Shown here piece after piece: positions 46,801-55,334 of a stretch of DNA of 64,000 nt. The translations under genes and the position numbers were made by a program. The DNA is from a bacterium. Lineage in GTDB: Bacteria; Planctomycetota; Planctomycetia; Isosphaerales; Isosphaeraceae. The DNA lies in contig WGMM01000002.1 of the NCBI GenBank assembly GCA_016125085.1, positions 1-64,000 on the forward strand, given 5' to 3'. The number at the start of each line of letters is the position of its first letter. The stretch's first letter is position 1. The notes beneath the pieces are model-generated. The model did not search any database, was not told the DNA's origin, and was given only the letters and a program-made list of their open reading frames with translations.

Positions 46801-49800
46801 CATCTCCGGTCTGATCGGTCGCACGGCTGGCACGGTGAATGTCGGTGGTTTCGGCGGAACGACGCTGTTCAACTCGACCGACGTCGAAGACCTGCTCGCT
46901 GACGCGAACACGACCGTCCCCGGCGCCACCGGTATCGATGTGGCGATTCAGGACCTGACCGGAAGCCAGGTCAACTTCGTACGTGTCATCTTCTCCGACC
47001 CGAACGACCGGAACCGGCTGACCATGCAGGGCACGATCGCCAACGACACGATCGACGCCAGTTATGTCCTTCCGCCCGGCGGCACGCCGAACGCCCAGGT
47101 GCTCATGCCCTGGGGCACGGTCTGGGCCTTCACTCAGGGTGCCCCTGCTCCGCTGAACACGCTTCAGATCGAAGGCCGCGAAGGCAACGATGTCATCAAG
47201 ACGAGCCCTCTCCTTAACGAAGGGGCTTTCGCCTGGAATATCGTGCTGCATGGCGACGAAGGCAATGACTTCCTCTCGGCCGACGCCACGATCGTCGGCG
47301 GTGCCGGCGACGATACGCTTCAGGGTGGCCTGGGCGACGATTCGCTCGAAGGCGGCGACGGCGACGATGTCTTCCTGCTTTCCGCCGGCCTCGATACGTT
47401 CGTGGGCGGAGCAGGGTTCGACGTGGTGCATGTCGAAGGCTCGGTCAACGACTCCAATCTGATCACCGTCGACCAGAGCGCGGGCATGCCACTTTGGGTC
47501 GCCGTGAACGCGACGATTCACACCGCGGACGTTTCGGAGATCGAACAGATCTCGGTTCAAGGCGGTAATTCCAGGGACACGCTGTTCGTCACGGGCGACA
47601 GCCTCGATCCGATCGACATCACGGCCTTCCTCGGAGCTGGCGACGACGTCATCGACACTTCCGGCAACGATTCCCCGAATCAGGTCGTGAAAGGCTGGGG
47701 CGAGGCAGGCAACGATGTCTTCCTTTCCGGCCCTGGAACGAACTTCTTCTACGGTGGCGACGAGTACGACATTTTCGTCGTCAGCGAGAATTCGTTTGAC
47801 TCGATCGACTGGTTCGACGGCGGCACAGGCTTCAACGAACTGGTAGTCGACACGCCGCCTCTCGGCACCACGACGATCTCGCCGATCGCGAGCGGCTTCG
47901 AAGTCTTCAATACCGACTATGCCGGCAAGACTACGGCTCTCAACATCGGAAGTCTCGTAGTCAACGGTGGCGGCGGTGGAATCGTCATCGACGGTTCCAA
48001 CAACGACGACACCATCCGCACCTTCGACTCGACCTCCGATCTGGTGCCACCGCCGGCCGTCGGCACGCTCCTGATCGCCGGCCTCGGTGCGGACATCTAC
48101 ATCAACGGCATCGTGCCCGGGCAGTTCATCGGAATCCATGGCCAGGGCGGCAACGACACGTTCCAGTCGCTCGGTAACGCACAGTCGAACCTGAACTTCT
48201 TCGGCGACAGCGGCGACGACACCTTCGATGTCACTCACGAAAGTGCCCTTGCCCGATTCGTCGGCGGTGCCGGCCTCGACACCGTGAACGTCAGTGGAAC
48301 GATGCAGAATGACGCCCTGATCTTCCAGGATTCAGGGTTGAACACCCTGAACTTCTTCGATGCCATCACGCTCCGGGCCGAGATCGTTCAGGCCGATTCG
48401 CTGACCGTCAATGGGCTGGCGGGCAGTGACCGCATCGAATTCCAGGGCGAAGGCCCGTTGACGGGTCTTACCCGATTCGAAATCAATGGCGGCGAAGGCG
48501 GCGATTTCATCCTGCTCGATGGCACGAAACTGGGCACCTATGTCGTCAACGCCGGCGAAGGTAACGATTCCGTGATCGGCCCCGACGGGTTCGCCAGGGC
48601 CGTCATCTACGGCGGTGCGGGCAACGACGAAATCCTGGGCGGCTCTGCGGCTTTGGAAGTCTATGGCGAATCCGGGAATGACACCGTATTCGGCTCGACC
48701 GGCGACGACACGATCTACGGCGGCGACGGCGACGATTCCATCATCGCCGGTCTCGGCAATGATCAGATCTTCGGCGGTGCGGACCAGGACGAAATTCGCT
48801 GGTCATTCGGCGACGGATCGGATTCCGTCGATGGCGGCACGGGCCAGGACACGCTCATCGCCGACGGCAATCAGCTGGGCTTGCCGAATAACTTCGAACT
48901 CCGCGCGAATCCGGTGCTTGCCAACCTTTATCGGCTGACGATTGACGGCTCGAGCATCGGCGGCGGCGAAATCGAACACGTGATGATGGGCGGAGGCATC
49001 TCGAACGACATCTTCTCGATCGGCGACCTCTCGACGACGTCGATCAACCTCGTGGACGTCAATTTCGGAACCGACGCGGTCGCTGACAACGTCTTCGTGC
49101 AGGGCACGATGAACAACGACACGATCCTGCTGACCGGCACGAACGGTCTCGCCAGCGTCACCGGCCTGCCCTGGCTCGTCCGGGTCAGCGACATCCTGGC
49201 CAATGGCGGCACGCTGGTCGACGGCGTCGCGATCGACGGCCACTACGGCGATGACTGGATTCGCTCCGGTATCATTTCCAGCTCGCCGATGCTGGTGACG
49301 ATCAACGGCGGCCAGGGTGCCGACTTCCTCGAAGTCAACACCACGCCGCTGGGCGATAACCCGAACCGGGTGACCGTAATCGCAGACGGCGACGTCTTCG
49401 CGGACAGGATCCTCCTGACCAACGGCCGAAACCTGGTCTTCGGTTCCGCCAACGACGTGATCGAAGTCAACGGCACCGAGAATGCGGACACGATCACGGT
49501 CAGCGGCGATGTCGATCCAGGCCGCGTGGTCTTCGATGTGAACGGGCAGACAAGCTCGAACGATCTGACGAACTTCCTCGGCGTGATGCACATCGACGCC
49601 CTGGGCGGCAACGACCTTGTCTACACTCGTAACTACACGATCCCGACGAGCGTCTTCGGAGGCCTGGGCGATGACATCGTCGACTCCCGGACCATGAACG
49701 TGCCTGTCAGCCTTTACGGCGGCAACGGTGACGACATGCTGATCGGCGGCAAGTCGAACGACTTCATCGACGGCGGCGAAGGACTTGACCAGATCTTCGC

Positions 49801-52800
49801 CGGCTTCGGCGACGACCGCGTCGAAGGCGGATCTGGCAGCGACTCGATCTTCTATGCGGCCGGCGAAGGCCAGGATCTCGTCGATGGCGGCGAGGGCGTG
49901 AACAACCTCTACGTCTACGGACTCTCCGACGGCAACAACCAGTTCGTCCTGTACGCAGACCTTTTCGATCCGACGGCGATCGATATCGACGTCAACAACA
50001 TCGCTCGCGCGGTCACGGCGGTATCGATTCAGGGCATCAAGCTGCAGGGCGGTGATTTCGGCGATGATTTCACCATGCACAACCTGGTGGGAACGCCGCT
50101 GCAGAGCCTGATCGTGGACGTGGGCATCGACACCGACTACAAGGACACAGTGAGCTTCGACGGCACCATCGGCAACGATACGATCGGCGTCGGCAGCGAC
50201 GTCCTCCGCGACGTGCAGGTCACCGGTCTGAGCTACAAGGCCCGGGTCACCGGCTTCAATTTCAACCCGGTCGCTCCTGTGATTGACCGGATCGTCGTCA
50301 ATGGCGATGCCGGTTATGACACGATCTTCGCCAACGCCAGCCTGACGTCTCCTGTCGAGGTTCGGCTCAACGGCGACATCGGCAATGACCAGCTCTTCAG
50401 CGAAGCACCCGACCTGACGAACCCGGGCGGCCGATTCCGCGTGACCCTCGACGGCGGCACCGGCAACGACGAATTCACGGTGTCTCAGGGCAGCGTTTAC
50501 CTCGTCGGTTCAGGTGCCGATATCCTGCACATCGACGGCAACGTGCTGAACAACCAGATGGGTATCGTGATGGGCATCGACGTCCTGAACTACACCCTGG
50601 ACGGCTCTCTGATCCAGTACAACGTGCGGGACTACTCGGGTACGCTCTCGATCGACGCCCAGGGCGGGAACGACACCGTCTTCCTCCAGGCTTATGCGTT
50701 CGCTTCCACGGTCCTGGGCGGCCTCGGCAACGACCGAATCGACGCCACGGGTCTGAACGTCCCCGTATCGATCTACGGCGGTTCCGGCGATGACTCGCTG
50801 ACCGGCGGTTCGGCCGACGACTACCTGGCAGGAGAGGCCGGATACGACTTCCTGACGGGAGCGGGCGGCTTTGACCTGGTCGAAGGCGGCTCCGAAGGCG
50901 ACTACATTTACTGGAACGCCGGCGACGGTGTCGATTACATCGACGGCGGCACCGGCGAGAATTCGCTCGTCTTCACGGGTGCAGCCGCCGATTCGAATCA
51001 CTTCGTCCTGCTGACCGACGATGACCCGGCCACCGGCGGCCGGTTGACTCTCATCAACGGCGGCCTGATCGATGGCCATGTCGATTTCGCCAGCGTTCAG
51101 CTCGTCCGGATGATCGGCGGCACAGGGAAGGATTCCTTCCTGATTCCGGACCTCACCGGAACGGACATCAAGGTGATCGAAGCCGACTTCGGTATCGACT
51201 CCTCCGCCGATGAGCTGATCGTCAGCGGCACCGACAACGCCGACGATGTGACCATCACCGGCTCCAGCAAAGTCACGGTCGCAGGCCTGCCCTGGAAGAT
51301 CACGGCGAGCAATGCCGCGATCGACGGCACGATCCTGGTTGACAGCGTCACGGTCGATCTGGGCCTGGGCAACGACCGGATTCTTGCCGCCACAACCCTG
51401 ACGGCTCCCGTTCTCCTGAACCTGAACGCGGGTCAGGGTGCCGACGAAATCCGGGTCGAGACCACTTCCTTCGGCTCGAATCCCTACCGCACGAGCGTCA
51501 ATACGACGAAGGGCTTCTCACCGACACGGCTCTGGCTCGAAAACGGCCGGAACACCGTCATCGGCAAAGCGTCCGACGTGATCATGGTCGAAGGCACGGA
51601 AAACGACGATGCTTTCGCCATTATCGAAGGATCAGGCGTCGACACCGTCATTTCGATCGACGGCAACCAGAGCATCAATAACCTGACCCAGTACAACGGC
51701 GTGATTCACGTCAACCTGCTGGGCGGCAACGATGAAATCAAGCTGTCGGGCTACTCGACCCGCACCTCCGTCTTCGGCGGGGCCGGATCCGACTTCATCG
51801 ACGCCGTGGGCATGGAAGTTCCCGTCAGCCTCTACGGTGGCGACGGCAACGACGCACTTTACGGAGGTGTGGCCAATGACGTCATCGACGGCGGAGCCGG
51901 TAACGACAGCATCCTGGGCAATCACGGCGACGATTCGATCTACGGCGGCGACGGCACGGATCGATTCTTCTGGTATACGGGCGACGGCCACGACAAAGTC
52001 GACGGCGGCACGGGTGACGATCGGCTGGTCTTCACGGCCGAAGGCTCAGGAGACCACAAGGTAACGCTGACGCCAGACACCTCGACCACGCCTTCAACGG
52101 CCAACGGAATCGGCTCGGGCAATGCCAACCTGATCCTCGCGGCCCTGGAAGGCAACGGCTCAGTCACGGGTGGCTCGATCGAGTCCGTCCTGCTCGAAGG
52201 CGGCAACGGCTGCGACCTGTTCGGCATCGGCAACCTGCAGACGACCGACGTCCGCGTCGTCGACGTCGTCATCAACAACGTCGAAGGCCACGCCGTGGTT
52301 TCGACCTACGCCACCAACCTGCCCGACGTGATTACCGTCACGGCCGATTCGCCCGACCAGATCGGTGTCAACGGCCTGGCCGTACCGGTCCGGGTCTTCG
52401 GTACCGTAGCTGACGCCACCGCGATCGTCGTTCACGCCGGTTTCGGCGGCGACACGATCGAAGTCGATCCGCAGGCCGAAGCCCAGGCCATCATCGTCAT
52501 CGACGGCGGTGCCGGCAACGACACCATCACCGGCGGTTCGATCATCATCGGCGGCCCCGGCAATAACCTGCTCATCGGCTCCGACGGCCCGAACACGATC
52601 GTCGGCGGCACGGGCTCCGACACCATCTACGGCCTTGGCGCTAACGACACGCTCTTCGGCGACGCCGAAGTGCTGAATATCGACATTCTCGGGCCGAACT
52701 GCGAATACATCGGCAACCTGATCATCCTGCCGACGGCCACCGGTGCACCGGATTCGATCTTCGGCGGCGACGGCGACGACTTCATCAACGGTAACGTCGG

Positions 52801-53650
52801 TGCCGACTCGATCTACGGCGGCGAAGGCCACGACGACATCGGTGCCCTCACCTATAACGGCATCTTCTTCCCCGAAGCCGGCAACGACCTGATCGACGCC
52901 GGCGAAGGCGATAACTGCGTCTTCGCAGGCACCGGCAACGACACCGTAACCGCCGGCAACGGCAACAACCGGATCGTGCTGGACGAAGGCGACGATACCG
53001 CCACCACCGGCAACGGCAATAACTCGATCTTCGGCGGTGCCGGCAACGACACCGTCACGACCGGTGCCGGCAACGACGTCGTCGCCCTGGGTGCCGGCGA
53101 CGACAAAGCCACCCTCGGCTCAGGCAACGATATCGCCTGGGGCGAAGACGGCAACGATTTCATCATCGGCCAGTACGGCAACGACAGCCTCTATGGCGGT
53201 GCCGGCAACGACATCCTCTGGGGCGGCCTGAAAGCCACCCAGCCGCTCAAGAGGGGCCAGAAGCACGCCCCGATCGAGCCCTCCGACGGCGACGACGTCC
53301 TGGCCGGGAACGACGGCTTCGACCAGCTCGACGGCGGCAACAGCAACAACATCATGGACGCCGGTGCCGATTACATCCGTGAAACGATGGTCGGATCGGG
53401 CGGCTGGGACACGGCCTACATCCACAAGGACGAAGGCAAGTTCCAGGACGTCCTCAAGAACCACTCGAAGCGGTACACGCTGATCCCCTACGGAGCCATG
53501 ATGATCCCGGTGGTTCCGGCAACCCCGACCGACTGCGATTCGCCGATCCTCGTGAGCGTGCCGAACCCGCTGGCCGGTGCCCTGAGCTCGCCGCCGAAGA
53601 AGACCGCCGTTCCCAAGCCGACGGCCATCAAGAGACTCCGCGGCCGCTGA
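40883..53650 (+). CDS. giant Gly-Asp repeat (RTX/hemolysin-type calcium-binding) protein, 4255 aa
   Basis: One uninterrupted frame of 4255 residues. The N-terminus has LADELEARRLLTL (35-47), a variant of the LEPR-x-LL motif that marks many large exported planctomycete proteins. No classical signal peptide is visible. The body is built from beta-rich modules with nonapeptide-like GGxGxDxL calcium repeats (for example GGDGNDTLQGG, GGAGNDDLLGEEGND). Three kinds of block recur: alpha (about 340 aa, begins FLSADAT), beta (about 350 aa, begins DGGTGQD) and gamma (about 160 aa, VLMPWGTVWA). The C-terminal 700 bp are dense GNGNN repeats before a basic Lys/Arg tail (PKPTAIKRLRGR). It probably has a cell-surface, adhesin or matrix role. 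No HlyB/HlyD-type secretion genes adjoin it. Confidence 0.9.
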   Translation: MSHGIDLQRFFGWVNRDRNRVANRAKEQRLFAPLADELEARRLLTLNVWIDDSNFVQIEADDNLAQYVQLVFDSNTSTYTVTSLNSASNFFIVSDTSSGLTVSKSDYGGVGVPAQLTIVQNPGVVEGIEVTTGDSPDTVEVAFASAPVSVNTAGGSDTIVHTMDFNTATLNVDGGPDIDSIYTSYAFTGSFNITQNLAGTGLGSQLFFDTAIGVNAPSNFINIRANNVEDVIDSVNAPNSNLTITINGFNGNPNGGFLDRTALDNLSISSITSNKTVHLFGYETNDDIQVDRAVSGANDFIGINGSRLPKIDIYNMNPAQGILRLRTFEGDDIVKVAPGVENLTRISVDGGAGDDFLSADATLIGGPGNDTLQGGLGNDSLVGNDGDDVFLISSGNDTVDGGAGFDILQLIGATAAPNFFGIQQDNGSPAFIQLNATLTNVGLTDVDLISVQGSTGQDFLLVTGNSLAPVPILATLGLGNDIVDTNQAPQGQLTQAYGEGGEDYFLTGPGSDYFYGGDDYDLFDVMYASRDSYDYIDGGGGFNDLYVEGSAFGNNVVTAIPSGFQVSNTNGIAYTTALNIGFVFVDSAGSGVILNASDDDNLIRTFDSESDLVPPLPDNELLVTGMPGEIRVIGIESGSFVEIHGQGGNDTFESLGNAGARLSFFGESGDDTMIVGEESKLATFTGGVGIDSVEVTTTLGNDTVIVASSVPGESVNVNGTVLAQIVQAERLAIDLLAGDDTLTMTSIGANTGLIDYEFSGGDGNDQITMIGFTALAGSVFHVWGGSGNDGVLAANVSNALLIAFGGAGDDSMQTSLRAELYGDEGDDTLIGSDLTDTISGGDGNDQIIGAGSRDFLYGDAGQDVFFWDSVDDGDDVVDGGTGQDALNVAPNNAVPNDFTLTKNAFLQNLFDVIIAGNVISGGEVEQVDLRGSSSTDNFTVNDLTGTSITDVNIRLGFDQVADNVFVQGTTANDFIVISGSDETLINGLPWLIRVMDAQFSATTLVDGILFDGHLGEDTIITASNLINPVLVTIHGGAGGDDIRINSPTLGDNTDRVTVDVSADVFADVIQLRNGRNRVVGGDLDVLLVSGTENDDLITVIPDGGGRIDISLSPPGFSSSNDLTAFSGVVHVEGLGGNDEIRMLADLRSTIWGGDGNDLIFVGPGGALAYGDSGNDQMTGGIGNDTFYGGAGNDDLLGEEGNDILYGEDGEDLLFGGLGLDLLYGGADSDLLLPGKNGTLAPEFVDGGSGQDQIRFDLNGTAGIIGRTAGVLNVGEFGEIGAATGFNSVDAENLLVIVDSTVPGSTGFDLNVQDLTGSQVNFIRAEFVDETDANTLVLNGTIAGDVIDADYVLPPGGEPNAQVLMPWGTVWAYKPASQLANDTLQIQGQAGDDVIKVSDALSIGAFGWNIVLDGGAGNDFLSADATIVGGDGNDTLQGGTGDDLLEGNAGDDVFLISDGLDTFVGGAGFDVVRVSGSQNGDNLFGVDQTVGLLTSFDVNLQLYTADLVDIDLISVQGGNARDELFVTGNSATPVAITAFLGTGDDLVVTSGNVAPNQIVTAWGEAGNDDFISGPGTDYFYGGSEYDIFVVSANAFDSNDWFDGGTGFNELVVNTPPAGTTTVTAIPSGFSVFNSDYTGGTIALNIGNLMINGGGGIVINGSNNDDTIRTFDSNSDLVPPLAPATLLVAGLGADIYINGVVPNQSIGIHGEGGNDTFQSLGNAEAFLTFYGDSGDDQFVITEESRFASFVGGDGYDRMSLQGSAFSEMIEIFSSPPATISMAVDSTLVGDATDAEEFSVDGMGGSDDIRALIDQFVFNFLNFKIYGGAGNDIIDLNVGGGSYGNFTVDGGAGEDYLIGSPLANTQILLGGLGNDRIETYSAAAIFGNEGNDTLIGSIGNDTMSGGDGDDQIVGDAGNDVLFGDAGQDVLSGGDGFDALYGGADSDLLLPGSNDSITPEIVDGGSGLDQVRFDLAGISGLIGRTAGTVNVGGFGGTTLFNSTDVEDLLADANTTVPGATGIDVAIQDLTGSQVNFVRVIFSDPNDRNRLTMQGTIANDTIDASYVLPPGGTPNAQVLMPWGTVWAFTQGAPAPLNTLQIEGREGNDVIKTSPLLNEGAFAWNIVLHGDEGNDFLSADATIVGGAGDDTLQGGLGDDSLEGGDGDDVFLLSAGLDTFVGGAGFDVVHVEGSVNDSNLITVDQSAGMPLWVAVNATIHTADVSEIEQISVQGGNSRDTLFVTGDSLDPIDITAFLGAGDDVIDTSGNDSPNQVVKGWGEAGNDVFLSGPGTNFFYGGDEYDIFVVSENSFDSIDWFDGGTGFNELVVDTPPLGTTTISPIASGFEVFNTDYAGKTTALNIGSLVVNGGGGGIVIDGSNNDDTIRTFDSTSDLVPPPAVGTLLIAGLGADIYINGIVPGQFIGIHGQGGNDTFQSLGNAQSNLNFFGDSGDDTFDVTHESALARFVGGAGLDTVNVSGTMQNDALIFQDSGLNTLNFFDAITLRAEIVQADSLTVNGLAGSDRIEFQGEGPLTGLTRFEINGGEGGDFILLDGTKLGTYVVNAGEGNDSVIGPDGFARAVIYGGAGNDEILGGSAALEVYGESGNDTVFGSTGDDTIYGGDGDDSIIAGLGNDQIFGGADQDEIRWSFGDGSDSVDGGTGQDTLIADGNQLGLPNNFELRANPVLANLYRLTIDGSSIGGGEIEHVMMGGGISNDIFSIGDLSTTSINLVDVNFGTDAVADNVFVQGTMNNDTILLTGTNGLASVTGLPWLVRVSDILANGGTLVDGVAIDGHYGDDWIRSGIISSSPMLVTINGGQGADFLEVNTTPLGDNPNRVTVIADGDVFADRILLTNGRNLVFGSANDVIEVNGTENADTITVSGDVDPGRVVFDVNGQTSSNDLTNFLGVMHIDALGGNDLVYTRNYTIPTSVFGGLGDDIVDSRTMNVPVSLYGGNGDDMLIGGKSNDFIDGGEGLDQIFAGFGDDRVEGGSGSDSIFYAAGEGQDLVDGGEGVNNLYVYGLSDGNNQFVLYADLFDPTAIDIDVNNIARAVTAVSIQGIKLQGGDFGDDFTMHNLVGTPLQSLIVDVGIDTDYKDTVSFDGTIGNDTIGVGSDVLRDVQVTGLSYKARVTGFNFNPVAPVIDRIVVNGDAGYDTIFANASLTSPVEVRLNGDIGNDQLFSEAPDLTNPGGRFRVTLDGGTGNDEFTVSQGSVYLVGSGADILHIDGNVLNNQMGIVMGIDVLNYTLDGSLIQYNVRDYSGTLSIDAQGGNDTVFLQAYAFASTVLGGLGNDRIDATGLNVPVSIYGGSGDDSLTGGSADDYLAGEAGYDFLTGAGGFDLVEGGSEGDYIYWNAGDGVDYIDGGTGENSLVFTGAAADSNHFVLLTDDDPATGGRLTLINGGLIDGHVDFASVQLVRMIGGTGKDSFLIPDLTGTDIKVIEADFGIDSSADELIVSGTDNADDVTITGSSKVTVAGLPWKITASNAAIDGTILVDSVTVDLGLGNDRILAATTLTAPVLLNLNAGQGADEIRVETTSFGSNPYRTSVNTTKGFSPTRLWLENGRNTVIGKASDVIMVEGTENDDAFAIIEGSGVDTVISIDGNQSINNLTQYNGVIHVNLLGGNDEIKLSGYSTRTSVFGGAGSDFIDAVGMEVPVSLYGGDGNDALYGGVANDVIDGGAGNDSILGNHGDDSIYGGDGTDRFFWYTGDGHDKVDGGTGDDRLVFTAEGSGDHKVTLTPDTSTTPSTANGIGSGNANLILAALEGNGSVTGGSIESVLLEGGNGCDLFGIGNLQTTDVRVVDVVINNVEGHAVVSTYATNLPDVITVTADSPDQIGVNGLAVPVRVFGTVADATAIVVHAGFGGDTIEVDPQAEAQAIIVIDGGAGNDTITGGSIIIGGPGNNLLIGSDGPNTIVGGTGSDTIYGLGANDTLFGDAEVLNIDILGPNCEYIGNLIILPTATGAPDSIFGGDGDDFINGNVGADSIYGGEGHDDIGALTYNGIFFPEAGNDLIDAGEGDNCVFAGTGNDTVTAGNGNNRIVLDEGDDTATTGNGNNSIFGGAGNDTVTTGAGNDVVALGAGDDKATLGSGNDIAWGEDGNDFIIGQYGNDSLYGGAGNDILWGGLKATQPLKRGQKHAPIEPSDGDDVLAGNDGFDQLDGGNSNNIMDAGADYIRETMVGSGGWDTAYIHKDEGKFQDVLKNHSKRYTLIPYGAMMIPVVPATPTDCDSPILVSVPNPLAGALSSPPKKTAVPKPTAIKRLRGR
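44612..48850 (+). repeat. about 2.14-kb in-gene tandem duplication
   Basis: Two consecutive units inside the giant gene (44612-46752 and 46753 to about 48850) share the same order: gamma block, alpha block, then a GGxGxD-rich run. Paired landmarks are VDGGSG at 44612 and 46753 (2141 bp apart) and FLSADAT at 45137 and 47270 (2133 bp apart). Nucleotide identity looks roughly 75-85% by eye, so the duplication is not recent. A third alpha block at about 41.9-43.0 kb lacks the gamma block. Confidence 0.8.
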
Positions 53651-53691
53651 TCCGGCCTGACGATTCGATTCGTCAGACACACGTAACTTCC

Positions 53692-53730
53692 GAAGCCGGC
53701 GGCTCGCATGAGTCGCCGGCTTCTGTTTTA
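53692..53730 (+). terminator. intrinsic terminator of the giant gene
   Basis: GAAGCCGGCG (53692-53701) and CGCCGGCTTC (53714-53723) form a perfect 10-bp GC-rich stem around a 12-nt loop, followed by TGTTTTAG on the plus strand. It sits 42 bp after the stop of the 4255-residue gene. Confidence 0.85.
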
Positions 53731-53789
53731 GTTGGCATTCGAGCCCTAATCGCATGCGATCGACATAGCCAAAAGTCGATCGGCGAATC

Positions 53790-55019
53790 TTATCTCGGCC
53801 TTGGCAGCGACCTTCGCGAGATCGGCGTGGCATCGCCGCGGGCGGTCGAAGCGGAGCTGGGTGCCACGTTCAGGCTCGGGTTCACCGGGCCGACACGTCT
53901 GGGGGCAACGCCCTCCGGCGTCGGGTCACCCGGCAGGACACTCGGAATCTCCGGCGCCTTCAAGGGTTCGGGCTCCTTGAGCCGGGCCAGTGGCGGCGGG
54001 TCGGAGACTTTCGCAAGATTGTCCGACGGGGCGTTCCCGCTTCCGGCTGTCGCAGAAGGACGGCTTCGCTTCGATGCCAGCAGCCGAGGGTCGGAGATGT
54101 CGATGAACTTCTGCCCACGCTTTTCCTGCGGCTGGAACTGAGCCAGGCGGAATTCATCGTTGAAGGGCTGATTCACCTGAGGATTATGGAGCCGGACTTC
54201 GATCGTGAGCTGATCGAGGGCCCAGAAAAGCTTGATCTTCTCAGGCAGAAGGACAATCTCCGCGGCGGCAGAGTCGTCGTTCGACCCCGGCGGTGGCACG
54301 GCCGAACCGGCTTCGCGAGGCAGGGCGATCGTCTGCCAGCCTTCGATTTCGGCCGAGGCCAGCAGCTTGCGCGGAGTGTGATCCTCGAACAGCCGGTGGG
54401 CGACGACATCGCCGGCGGCGTCCATTTCCGTCTCCTTGATCCAGCGTTCACCGGCCGGCCCGTCACGCCGTTCGCTGAAGACCATGTGCCGGGTCGCAGG
54501 ATCGCGGCGGATGTCCAGCTTCGCGATCTGCTCCGGCGTCATCACCTGCAGCCCCATCGCTTCCATCACCCATTGCGGGTCGATATTCAGCGGAGCCGAC
54601 GGCTGGCCGTCTTCGGTGTAGCGGGCCAGGTAGACGCCTTCGGTGCCGTCCTTGACCCAGAACCAGATCATTTCGTCGTTCGAGCCGATATCGGCCACCT
54701 GGCCGAAGTTGGTCGAAAGGTCGAGCTTGAAGTTCCGGGGCCGTTCCATGGCCATCCTGCCGGAAACCCCGCCCGAGAATCGGCGGCGGCCATCGACGCT
54801 GGTGAGTTTGACGGTCGGCTGGGCTTTGAGTGTTCGAACCTTGGCGGCGTTGTCGGACCATTTCTCGACGATCTGAGTCGCTGCGGGCGAGAGCCTGCGC
54901 TGATCCGCCCCGGGTCTGTCCAGCCGGTTCGGGCTGTTCAGATTGAGCGTTCGGCACCCCGGCGCGAACGCCAGAGCCGCCATCAGAACGATGATGAGAT
55001 ACGAACCGCGACGCTCCAA
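53790..55019 (-). CDS. LolA-like outer-membrane lipoprotein (putative)
   Basis: A lipoprotein of about 409 residues. The leader ERRGSYLIIVLMAALAFAPGC ends in a lipobox (FAPG|C), so the mature protein is lipid-anchored. The globular part (about 50-300) has alternating beta strands (KVRTLKAQPTVKLTSVDG, GRMAMERPRNFKLDLST, WFWVKDGTEGVYL) typical of the LolA/LolB/DUF4292 convex beta-sheet fold. The C-terminal about 110 residues are Pro/Ser-rich and disordered. It could carry or sense lipids, which is an inference from fold only. TTG 55019 (GAGG about 9 nt upstream) gives a compact signal; another TTG at 55055 would add 12 residues. 55020-55334 contains no further gene. Confidence 0.75.
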   Translation of the reverse strand: MERRGSYLIIVLMAALAFAPGCRTLNLNSPNRLDRPGADQRRLSPAATQIVEKWSDNAAKVRTLKAQPTVKLTSVDGRRRFSGGVSGRMAMERPRNFKLDLSTNFGQVADIGSNDEMIWFWVKDGTEGVYLARYTEDGQPSAPLNIDPQWVMEAMGLQVMTPEQIAKLDIRRDPATRHMVFSERRDGPAGERWIKETEMDAAGDVVAHRLFEDHTPRKLLASAEIEGWQTIALPREAGSAVPPPGSNDDSAAAEIVLLPEKIKLFWALDQLTIEVRLHNPQVNQPFNDEFRLAQFQPQEKRGQKFIDISDPRLLASKRSRPSATAGSGNAPSDNLAKVSDPPPLARLKEPEPLKAPEIPSVLPGDPTPEGVAPRRVGPVNPSLNVAPSSASTARGDATPISRRSLPRPR

Positions 55020-55334
55020 GAAACGGGCCCTCGTCCCTGAGTGACCATTCCGCAAGATCTACTGATACCATCGGTCGCCAGCAGGCCCATCCTTGGGCAA
55101 AAGGCGAGAACCCGGATCTGTGGTTCAATCGAAGTCGCATACTCAGTCGAAGGTTCGGATTGGTTTCTATCCGAAATTTCCGAGTCCCTCAACCCCAATA
55201 TTTCGCCCGATCTTTCCCGACCGCTACCGAAAACGAGAGGTTCTCGTTAAACTATTTCCTTGCGTCGTGGTTCACTGTCCGAAAGGGTGACTTTCGAACC
55301 GTCTCCTGTTTCCGCCCCTGTTCAGGTACCCCGA

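Noticed and set aside
44018..48238. Long open frame of 1406 codons on the minus strand inside the giant gene
   Set aside because: The Gly/Asp/Thr-rich codons of the plus-strand repeats suppress stops on the opposite strand. Its translation is Val/Asp/Glu/Ala-biased with no fold or start signal, and the plus frame has clear calcium repeats.
40883..53650. True RTX pore-forming toxin
   Set aside because: GGxGxD repeats alone do not make a toxin. There is no acylation or pore-forming region, no hlyC/B/D neighbours, and the composition matches large planctomycete surface proteins.
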